This document shows, one piece after another, positions 6,114 to 12,628 of a DNA stretch of 16,397 nucleotides. The DNA comes from Candidatus Sumerlaeota bacterium. GTDB taxonomy: Bacteria > Sumerlaeota > Sumerlaeia > JAFGJS01. Positions within the stretch are counted from its first letter, which is position 1; each line of letters starts with the position of its first letter. The notes under the pieces were generated by a model. That model saw nothing but the letters and a program-made list of their open reading frames with translations, did not search any database and was not told the DNA's origin. The translations under genes and the position numbers were made by a program. The stretch covers positions 1-16,397 of the forward strand of contig JAFGJS010000058.1 of NCBI GenBank assembly GCA_016928995.1, in the 5' to 3' direction.

Positions 6114-7070
6114 ATGGACTCGCGGCGGCAACAGAAAATTCACATCATCGATTCCCATACTGGCGGCGAGCCGACGCGCGTCGTGATCAGCGGATGGCCG
6201 GAACTCGGGCGATGCTCGCTCGCTGAGCGGCGCGATCTGCTGCGGCGGGAGCATGACGATTATCGCTCCGCCACGGTTCAGGAGCCGCGCGGCGCGGACC
6301 AGATCGTCGGCGCGTTGCTCTGCGAACCGAATGATCCTTCCTGCTCGGCCGGTGTGATTTTTTTCAACAACATCGACTATCTGGGCATGTGCGGGCACGG
6401 CACGATCGGCGTTGTCGTGACGCTGAACTGGCTGGGGCGGATCACTGCCGGCGTCCATCGCATCGAAACGCCAGTCGGCATTGTCGAAACCGAACTCCAT
6501 GCGACCGGCGAAGTCACGGTGCGCAATGTGCCGAGTTATCGCTACAAGACCGGCGTCGAAGTGCAAGTCGAAGGCTTCGGTCCGCTGAAAGGCGACGTCG
6601 CCTGGGGCGGCAACTGGTTCTTTCTGGTCAACGAACACGGCCAAGAAGTGACGATGAAGAATATCGACGCGCTGACCGGTTTCAGCTGGCGCATCCGCCA
6701 GGCGCTCGAAGCGCAAGGCGTCACGGGCAAAGATGGCGCTCTAATCGACCATATCGAACTTTACGGCCCGCCGTCGAGCGATGCGGCGGACAGCAAGAAT
6801 TTCGTGCTGTGTCCGGGCAAGGCTTACGACCGCTCGCCCTGCGGCACGGGCACTAGCGCTAAGTTGGCCTGCCTGTATGATGCGGGCAAGCTCAAGGAAG
6901 GCGAAATCTGGCGTCAGGAAAGCATCATCGGCAGCGTCTTCGAAGGCAAAGTCGAAGTGCGCGACGGCCAAATTATCCCGTGGATCAAAGGCTCTGCCTT
7001 TATCAATTCCGAAGCCACGTTGATACTGGACTCGAACGATCCGTTCTGCATGGGGATCCGTAGCGAATGA
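6114..7070 (+). CDS. 4-hydroxyproline 2-epimerase (proline racemase family)
   Basis: This 318-residue cytosolic, cofactor-independent epimerase is predicted to convert trans-4-hydroxy-L-proline to cis-4-hydroxy-D-proline. Both catalytic cysteines of the family are present: C93 in MCGHGTIG and C243 in SPCGTGTSA. The second Cys separates it from trans-3-hydroxyproline dehydratases, which have Thr there. GGNWFFLV (165-172) is the form I associate with 4-hydroxyproline epimerases rather than proline racemases. It is the first gene of the operon, with GGAG 8 bases upstream. Its stop overlaps the next start as ATGA. Equivalent genes are named lhpA or hypE elsewhere. Proline itself as substrate is not excluded by sequence, but the downstream deaminase argues for hydroxyproline. 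Confidence 0.88.
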   Translation: MDSRRQQKIHIIDSHTGGEPTRVVISGWPELGRCSLAERRDLLRREHDDYRSATVQEPRGADQIVGALLCEPNDPSCSAGVIFFNNIDYLGMCGHGTIGVVVTLNWLGRITAGVHRIETPVGIVETELHATGEVTVRNVPSYRYKTGVEVQVEGFGPLKGDVAWGGNWFFLVNEHGQEVTMKNIDALTGFSWRIRQALEAQGVTGKDGALIDHIELYGPPSSDAADSKNFVLCPGKAYDRSPCGTGTSAKLACLYDAGKLKEGEIWRQESIIGSVFEGKVEVRDGQIIPWIKGSAFINSEATLILDSNDPFCMGIRSE

Positions 7071-8197
7071 AACGCGCATATGACATCCTGATCGCCGGCG
7101 GAGGCATCGTCGGAGCGGCATGCGCGGATGAACTCGCGCGGCGCGGCGCGGATGTCTGCGTAGTCGAGGCGGAATGCGCCGGATCGGGCGCCACGGCCGC
7201 CGGCATGGGGCACGTCGTGGTGATGGATGATTCCGAGGCGCAGTTCGCGCTGAATCATTGCTCGCAGCAGTTGTGGAATGAATTGCGCGAAGCGCTGCCG
7301 GAAAATTGCGAATTCGACGGCTGCGGCACACTGTGGGCGGCGGCGGACGAAGAGGAAATGAACGAAGCGCGCCGCAAGGCGGATCATTACGCCGCGCGCG
7401 GAGTAGCCGCGGAAATCCTCGACTCGGCGGCGCTGGCCGAAGCGGAACCGAATCTGCGGCCGGGCCTGGCGGGAGCGCTGTTCGTGCCGGGCGACTCCGT
7501 GGTGTTTGCGCCGTGCGTGGCGAAATGGTTGCTGGATCGCGCGATGGAAAACGGCGCGACGCTCATCACGGGCAAGCGCATCGTGGAACTGCGCAGCGAT
7601 GGAGCGGTCTTGAACGACGGCTCGATCATTTCCGCCAAGCGCATGGTCAACGCCGCCGGCAGCCTGGCGCCGCAACTCACACCCGGCATTCCCGTGCGGC
7701 CGCGCAAGGGCCACATCGTTGTCACGGATCGTTATCCCGGCTTCGTGCGGCATCACATCACCGAACTGGGCTATCTGAAAAACGCGCACGCCTCGGATCG
7801 CGATTCCGTCTCGTTCGTCGTGCAGCGCCGCATGACGGGCCAGGTGCTGCTTGGCTCCTCGCGGCAATTCGACGTGACGGATGCGGCGATCGAGCCGGGA
7901 ATCCTCGCGCGGATGATCCAGCGCGCGCTGGAATACATGCCCGGACTGGGCCAGCTCAACACAATCCGCTGCTGGGCCGGATTCCGTGCGGCCACGCCGG
8001 ATAATCTGCCGTTGATCGGACCGCATCCCACTCGCGAAAACCTGTGGCTCGCCACGGGGCATGAGGGGCTGGGGATCACCATGGCGCCCGGCACGGGACG
8101 GCTGCTGGCCGATTTGATGCTTGATGGCGAAGCGCTGATTGATCCGGCGCCCTATCTGCCTGCGCGATTTGCGAACAGCGAGGCGCGACATGGCTGA
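7067..8197 (+). CDS. FAD-dependent D-hydroxyproline dehydrogenase, beta subunit (DAO family)
   Basis: This 376-residue D-amino-acid-oxidase-fold flavoprotein has the dinucleotide motif GGGIVGAACADELARRG (11-27) followed by the acidic end VVEAE. It also has the family C-terminal FAD segment (GFRAATPDNLPLIGP, then GHEGLGITMAPGTG). It matches the beta subunit of hetero-oligomeric cis-4-hydroxy-D-proline dehydrogenases (LhpB/HcnC-like), which take hydride from the D-imino acid and give pyrroline-4-hydroxy-2-carboxylate. It overlaps the epimerase by 4 bases and the gamma subunit by 8 bases, so the subunits are translationally coupled. No membrane segment is obvious. Glycine or sarcosine oxidation is an alternative for this fold. 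Confidence 0.82.
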   Translation: MKRAYDILIAGGGIVGAACADELARRGADVCVVEAECAGSGATAAGMGHVVVMDDSEAQFALNHCSQQLWNELREALPENCEFDGCGTLWAAADEEEMNEARRKADHYAARGVAAEILDSAALAEAEPNLRPGLAGALFVPGDSVVFAPCVAKWLLDRAMENGATLITGKRIVELRSDGAVLNDGSIISAKRMVNAAGSLAPQLTPGIPVRPRKGHIVVTDRYPGFVRHHITELGYLKNAHASDRDSVSFVVQRRMTGQVLLGSSRQFDVTDAAIEPGILARMIQRALEYMPGLGQLNTIRCWAGFRAATPDNLPLIGPHPTRENLWLATGHEGLGITMAPGTGRLLADLMLDGEALIDPAPYLPARFANSEARHG

Positions 8198-8465
8198 CGC
8201 AAAGCGAAACGGGATCAAGGTCTGGGTGAACGGCGCGGAACTAAGCGTGCCGCCGGATTGCACGGCCGCCGCCGCCGTGGCGCGAGCGGGCGTCACGATG
8301 CATCGGCGCTCGGTCGAAGGCCACGCCCGCGGACCGCTCTGCGGCATGGGTGTCTGCATGGAATGCCGCGTCACGATCAACGGCGAGTTGCATCAGCGCG
8401 GCTGCCAAACGCTGTGCATGGATGGCATGCGGATCGAAACGGCGGAGGTCGCAAGCGATGCCTGA
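8190..8465 (+). CDS. 2Fe-2S ferredoxin-like gamma subunit of D-hydroxyproline dehydrogenase
   Basis: This small protein of 91 residues has a plant-type [2Fe-2S] motif: C51-x4-C56-x2-C59 in CGMGVCMEC, then C72 (RGCQTLC, with C76 as an additional Cys). It corresponds to the HcnA/LhpF-type gamma subunit, which relays electrons between the two flavoprotein subunits. I chose the ATG at 8190, overlapping the beta-subunit stop by 8 bases. An upstream in-frame start at 8139 would lie deep in the beta gene. The stop overlaps the alpha-subunit start by 8 bases. Such small ORFs between the two flavoprotein genes are often missed. Confidence 0.85.
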   Translation: MADAKRNGIKVWVNGAELSVPPDCTAAAAVARAGVTMHRRSVEGHARGPLCGMGVCMECRVTINGELHQRGCQTLCMDGMRIETAEVASDA

Positions 8466-9774
8466 GCGAACCTGCCGCATAGCGATCATCGGCGCCGGAC
8501 CGGCCGGCATGGCCGCGGCCGTGAGCGCCGTGGAGGCTGGCGCGGAAAACGTGCTCGTGATCGACGACAATCCGCGACCGGGCGGTCAAATCTGGCGCGG
8601 CGAAACCGATGACGCCACAGCGCGGGAATGGATGCAGAAGTTCGAGCCGTGCGGCGCGGCGCTGCTGGGACAAACGCGCATCGTGGCGGCGCCGCAGCCC
8701 GGCGTGCTGCTGGCGGAAAACGGCGCCAAAACGCTGACGATCCGCTACGAAAAATTGATCCTGGCCACCGGCGCAAGCGAGCGCTTCCTGCCGTTTCCCG
8801 GATGGACGCGGCCGAACGTGATGGGCGCGGGCGGACTGCAAACGCTGGCCAAGGGCGGATTGCCGCTGGAAGGCAAGCGTGTCGTGGTCGCGGGCAGCGG
8901 TCCGCTGCTGCTGGCCGTGGCCGATGAAATGTGGCATATGGGCGCGCGGATCAAGTGCATCGCCGAACAAGCAGCGCCGAATGCCGTCATGAGATTGGGC
9001 TTGCGCCTGCTGGGCAGTCCCGGCAAATTGGCTCAAGCCGTGCAATTAAAGTTGCGGTTGTTCGGCGTTCCGTATCGGATGGGGTGGCATCCCTTGCAGG
9101 TTGACGGCGCAGACGGAACAAGCGGCGATGACAGCGATGCGCCCGTGGCCTCCGTGACGCTGACGAACGGAGCGGCGAAGCGCATCCAGATTCCATGCGA
9201 CTATCTCGCATGCGCGTTTCATCTCACACCCCGCCTCGAGCTTGCTCATCTGCTCGGTTGCGACACTGAATGGATCGAACGGCAATGTCAGCGCCGCACA
9301 ACAGTGGACGCATGGCAGCGCTCGTCGGTCGAAGGGGTGTATTGCGCGGGTGAATCAACCGGCGTCGGTGGAGTGGACGCCGCGCTGATCGAAGGCCGCA
9401 TCGCGGGATACGCCGCCACCGGAGCGCAGGATCGGGCGCGGCCGTTGTTGAAGCAGCGCGACGCCTGGCGGCGCTTTGCTGATGCGATGAACGAAACATT
9501 CGCTCCACGACCGGAGCTGCGCATGCTCCCTGAACCGCGGACCATCATCTGCCGTTGCGAGGACGTTCGTTACGAGCAAGTGGTCGCGAAGGAATCTTGG
9601 CGCGCGGCGAAATTGCACACGCGTCACGGCATGGGCGCCTGTCAGGGGCGCATCTGCGGCGGAGCGGCGGAGTTCCTGTTCGACTGGAGCGCGCGATCTT
9701 CCCGTCCGCCGGTATGCCCAACGCGCATGAAAACGCTTGCGGAACGCCCATCCGCGGATCAAAAGGGCGACTGA
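8458..9774 (+). CDS. FAD/NAD(P)-binding alpha subunit of D-hydroxyproline dehydrogenase with BFD-like 2Fe-2S domain
   Basis: This 438-residue protein has an N-terminal FAD Rossmann motif GAGPAGMAAA (12-21) and the PGGQIWRG segment. A second dinucleotide motif, VVVAGSGPLLLAVA, is near residue 145. The C-terminal BFD-like cluster motif is C365-x-C367...C395-x4-C400 (CRCED...GACQGRIC). This is the HcnB/LhpE-type alpha subunit that passes electrons onward, probably to the respiratory chain. The start at 8458 overlaps the gamma stop by 8 bases and removes a spurious 36-residue N-terminal extension from the ORF beginning at 8350. A gap of 31 bases leads to the deaminase. Confidence 0.83.
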   Translation: MPERTCRIAIIGAGPAGMAAAVSAVEAGAENVLVIDDNPRPGGQIWRGETDDATAREWMQKFEPCGAALLGQTRIVAAPQPGVLLAENGAKTLTIRYEKLILATGASERFLPFPGWTRPNVMGAGGLQTLAKGGLPLEGKRVVVAGSGPLLLAVADEMWHMGARIKCIAEQAAPNAVMRLGLRLLGSPGKLAQAVQLKLRLFGVPYRMGWHPLQVDGADGTSGDDSDAPVASVTLTNGAAKRIQIPCDYLACAFHLTPRLELAHLLGCDTEWIERQCQRRTTVDAWQRSSVEGVYCAGESTGVGGVDAALIEGRIAGYAATGAQDRARPLLKQRDAWRRFADAMNETFAPRPELRMLPEPRTIICRCEDVRYEQVVAKESWRAAKLHTRHGMGACQGRICGGAAEFLFDWSARSSRPPVCPTRMKTLAERPSADQKGD

Positions 9775-9805
9775 GCATGATCTATCACGAAGGAGTCTTA
9801 ATATA

Positions 9806-10714
9806 ATGCAATTTCATGGCATCATCATTCCGGTCATCACACCCTTTCACGAGGATTACTCCATCGACGAGGAATCTTACGCCGGAATGATTGAACGGCT
9901 GATCAAACTCGGCGCGCACGCAATCGTGATCGGCGGCACCACCGGCGAGAATTACGCGCTGACCAAGGATGAACGCATCCGGCAATTTAAATTCGCCAGC
10001 GAAGTGATCAAAAAACGTGTGCCGTGGCTGGCCGGCGTGAATGACCTTCGCACTGAAGACGTCTGCGTCTATAGCGTCGCGGCGCGCGAAGCGGGAGCAG
10101 ATGCGCTGCTGCTGGGCGTTCCCCCGTATTCCGTGCCAACGGACCAGGAACTGGCGCTGCACGCCCTCAAGGTGGATCGCGAGGCGAACATGCCGATCAT
10201 GCTCTACAACTATCCCGGCCGCAGCGCCGCTTCGTTCGGCGAGGACTTCCTGCGGCGAGTGGGGCGCAGCGCGAACTTCATCGCGATCAAGGAAAGCAGC
10301 GGCGACATCAACCGGGTGCACATGATCGCCCGGGAGTTTCCGCATATGCAGTTGAGCTGCGGCGCGGACGATCAGGCGCTGGAGTTCTTCGCCTGGGGCG
10401 CGCAGAGCTGGGTGTGCGCAGCGGCGAATTTCTTCGCCCGCGAGTGCATCTACTTTTGGGAAACCTGCGTGGTGAAGCAGGATTTCGCCACGGGCCGCCG
10501 CATCATGAAGGCGATGCTGCCGCTCATGACCGTGCTGGAGCGCGGCGGCAAATTCGTGCAGTGCGTCAAGTACGCCTGCGAGCTGGACGGCATGCCCGCC
10601 GGCAAGACAGTCCGCATGCCGTTGCGTCCGCTGAAAAAGGAACTGCAACGCGAAATGCGCGACACGATCAAAACCACCCGCACGGCGATCTGGAACATCG
10701 CGGAGGGGAAATGA
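9806..10714 (+). CDS. DapA-family lyase, likely pyrroline-4-hydroxy-2-carboxylate deaminase
   Basis: This 302-residue class I aldolase-type protein of the dihydrodipicolinate synthase/N-acetylneuraminate lyase family has GGTTGEN (43-49), catalytic Y134 in LYNYPGR and Schiff-base K162 in IAIKESSGD. In hydroxyproline degradation a member of this family (LhpC/HypD role) converts pyrroline-4-hydroxy-2-carboxylate to 2-oxoglutarate semialdehyde plus ammonia. Its place directly after the dehydrogenase subunits supports that role over lysine biosynthesis. The start is fixed by AAGGAG at 9790-9795, 10 bases before the ATG at 9806. An in-frame ATG at 9737 would begin inside the alpha-subunit gene. Confidence 0.85.
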   Translation: MQFHGIIIPVITPFHEDYSIDEESYAGMIERLIKLGAHAIVIGGTTGENYALTKDERIRQFKFASEVIKKRVPWLAGVNDLRTEDVCVYSVAAREAGADALLLGVPPYSVPTDQELALHALKVDREANMPIMLYNYPGRSAASFGEDFLRRVGRSANFIAIKESSGDINRVHMIAREFPHMQLSCGADDQALEFFAWGAQSWVCAAANFFARECIYFWETCVVKQDFATGRRIMKAMLPLMTVLERGGKFVQCVKYACELDGMPAGKTVRMPLRPLKKELQREMRDTIKTTRTAIWNIAEGK

Positions 10715-10716
10715 TT

Positions 10717-10869
10717 TTAACGCAAAGACGCAGAGACGCAGAGATTCATAAAGGGGTGATTTTCTCAACCGGTTATAAAGTGTTTTAAATCATGAATTCA
10801 ATGGCTATATGCTTTTATCCATTATCATTTTTCATTACGCATCGTTGCGACATTGCGCCTTTGCGTTAA
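10717..10869. repeat. Inverted-repeat element, CGCAAAGACGCAGAG type
   Basis: The left arm (10717-10743) reads TTAACGCAAAGACGCAGAGA followed by CGCAGAG, made of about 2.5 tandem (A)CGCA(A/G)AG units. The right arm (10843-10869) is its inverted complement, which on the opposite strand starts TTAACGCAAAGGCGCAATGT. About 100 AT-rich bases lie between, with no ORF. Short intergenic repeats of this CGCAAAG type are widespread in environmental bacterial genomes. It lies inside the catabolic gene set, between the deaminase and the aldehyde dehydrogenase. Confidence 0.65.
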
Positions 10870-10903
10870 CCAAGTTAATGTCAAATTCAAGGAGCGTGGC
10901 GAA

Positions 10904-12430
10904 ATGGCTGACTTATTGACCCGGGATGAGTATCTGGCGATTGCGAAGGAGCTGAGCTTTCCTTCGAACGCGCACATCAATGGCAAATTCACAGCGGCGA
11001 AATCCGGGAAGACGATCCCTTCGATCAATCCGGCGACGGGCGAGACGCTGACGCAGATCGCCTCATGCGGCGAAGCGGACGTGAACTACGCCGTGAAGAA
11101 GGCGCGTCAGGCCTTCGACAGCGGCGTGTGGTCGCGCAAGCATCCCTCGGAGCGCAAAGAGGCGATGATCAAACTGTCCAAGCTGATCAAGCGGCATCGC
11201 CATGAACTGGCCGTGATGGAGAGCCTGGACAGCGGCAAGCCGGTCAGCGACTGCGCCACGATCGACATTCCGGAGACGATCCATTGCCTGACATGGTACG
11301 CCGAGGCGGCGGATAAAATCTTCGGCCAGATCTCGCCGACGAACGACGACGCCATGGGGCTGATCGTGCGCGAACCGCGCGGCGTCGCGGCGTGCGTGCT
11401 GCCGTGGAACTTCCCCATGCTGATGATGGCGTGGAAGGTCGGTCCGGCGCTCGCTTCAGGCAACAGCGTGATCGTCAAGCCGGCTGAGCAAACCAGCATG
11501 ACCGCGCTGCGCATCGCCGAACTCGCCGCGGAGGCCGGCATCCCCGCCGGCGTTCTCAACGTGGTCCCCGGCCTCGGCGAGACGGCCGGTCGCGCCATCG
11601 GTCTGCATCCCGATATCGACGTCGTGTCGTTCACCGGCTCCACGGAAGTCGGACGCTACTTTCTGGATTACTCCGCGAAATCGAATATGAAGCACATCGT
11701 GCTCGAATGCGGCGGCAAGAATCCCGCCGTGGTGCTGGAAGACGCGAAGAACCTGGACAACGTGGCCGAACACGTGGTGAACGCCGTGTTCTGGAACATG
11801 GGGGAAAACTGCACCTCCAATTCACGGCTCATCGTGCATGAAAAAATCAAGGACGACCTGCTGCGGCGCATCATCGACAAAGTGCGCGACTGGCGCACCG
11901 GCGATCCGCTGGAGCCGAACAATCGTCTGGGCGCCATGATTTCGCAGGAGCACTTCGACAAAGTGATGGGCTACATCGAAAAGGGCAAAAAGGAAAAAGG
12001 CAAAGTGATCCTCGGCGGCAAGGCGCTGAAAATCGGCAAGGGGCTGTTCATCCCGCCGACGATTTTCGACAACGTGACGCCAAAGATGACCATCGCGAAA
12101 GAGGAAATCTTCGGCCCTGTGCTCGCCGTGATGACCGTGAGCAGCGACGACGAGGCGATCCAGCTGGCCAACGACACCTGCTACGGCTTGCAGGCGTCGA
12201 TCTTCACCAGCGACGTGAAACGCGCCCTGCGCGCCGCGCGCGACGTGAAGGCCGGCACCGTGACGGTGAATTGCTACTGCGAGGGCGACATCACCACGCC
12301 GTTCGGCGGATACAAACAATCCGGCTTCGGCGGCCGCGACAACGGCCTGCAGGCCTTCGAGCAATACACCCAGGTCAAAACAATCTGGCTCGACCTGAGC
12401 GACAGCGGGATCGACGCGAAACTCGATTGA
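10904..12430 (+). CDS. NAD(P)-dependent aldehyde dehydrogenase, likely 2-oxoglutarate semialdehyde dehydrogenase
   Basis: This 508-residue enzyme of the aldehyde dehydrogenase superfamily has PWNFPM (N169), K192 in VKPAE, the GSTEVG cofactor loop (245-250), the general base E268 (LECGGK) and nucleophile C303 (ENCTSNS). The C-terminal PFGGYKQSGFGGRD and VKTIWLDL ending resembles PuuC/ALDH9-like enzymes, which act on gamma-glutamyl-aminobutyraldehyde or related aldehydes. By position it most likely oxidises 2-oxoglutarate semialdehyde to 2-oxoglutarate, the last step of hydroxyproline degradation. That assignment is inference, since the closest look is to the PuuC type. AAGGAG at 10889-10894 lies 9 bases before the ATG at 10904 and rejects the upstream ATG at 10853, which falls in the repeat element. 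Confidence 0.88.
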   Translation: MADLLTRDEYLAIAKELSFPSNAHINGKFTAAKSGKTIPSINPATGETLTQIASCGEADVNYAVKKARQAFDSGVWSRKHPSERKEAMIKLSKLIKRHRHELAVMESLDSGKPVSDCATIDIPETIHCLTWYAEAADKIFGQISPTNDDAMGLIVREPRGVAACVLPWNFPMLMMAWKVGPALASGNSVIVKPAEQTSMTALRIAELAAEAGIPAGVLNVVPGLGETAGRAIGLHPDIDVVSFTGSTEVGRYFLDYSAKSNMKHIVLECGGKNPAVVLEDAKNLDNVAEHVVNAVFWNMGENCTSNSRLIVHEKIKDDLLRRIIDKVRDWRTGDPLEPNNRLGAMISQEHFDKVMGYIEKGKKEKGKVILGGKALKIGKGLFIPPTIFDNVTPKMTIAKEEIFGPVLAVMTVSSDDEAIQLANDTCYGLQASIFTSDVKRALRAARDVKAGTVTVNCYCEGDITTPFGGYKQSGFGGRDNGLQAFEQYTQVKTIWLDLSDSGIDAKLD

Positions 12431-12493
12431 TCGCGCCGCTCCGGATCAATCCGGCCCTTGATCCGCCCCGGCCACCAGAGTAGCCAATGTGTG

Positions 12494-12514
12494 ATTCGCC
12501 CACGACAGGCGAAT
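12494..12514. other. Small intergenic hairpin after the aldehyde dehydrogenase
   Basis: ATTCGCC (12494-12500) pairs with GGCGAAT (12508-12514) around a 7-base loop, CACGACA. It lies 20 bases before a stronger GC hairpin. No T run follows, so it is unlikely to be a terminator by itself. Confidence 0.35.
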
Positions 12515-12534
12515 GAGGAATAGAAAAACCAACA

Positions 12535-12559
12535 GGCGGGAGAAACAACTCCTCCCGCC
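12535..12559. terminator. Bidirectional rho-independent terminator candidate
   Basis: GGCGGGAG (12535-12542) pairs with CTCCCGCC (12552-12559) around a 9-base loop. On the plus strand CTTTAC follows, with a TTTTT run further on. On the minus strand the hairpin is followed within a few bases by a run of five T. It therefore suits termination of both the aldehyde dehydrogenase and the convergent Kelch-like gene. Confidence 0.6.
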
Positions 12560-12628
12560 CTTTACTGATCCTCGGCTTTTTCATCGTAATGCGTATCAGC
12601 CCGTTGTGATGAATTTCCACAACATTGA

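Noticed and set aside
6114-7070. trans-3-hydroxy-L-proline dehydratase
   Set aside because: The dehydratase has Thr in place of the second catalytic Cys. Here both C93 and C243 are present.
6914-8380. 488-codon minus-strand open frame opposite the dehydrogenase genes
   Set aside because: Arg/Ala/His-rich antisense frame in GC-rich DNA. The plus-strand genes have clear catalytic and cofactor motifs.
9777-9806. Nine-codon mini-ORF between the alpha subunit and the deaminase, ending in TAATG
   Set aside because: It covers the ribosome site of the deaminase and has no recognisable leader-peptide feature. Probably chance.
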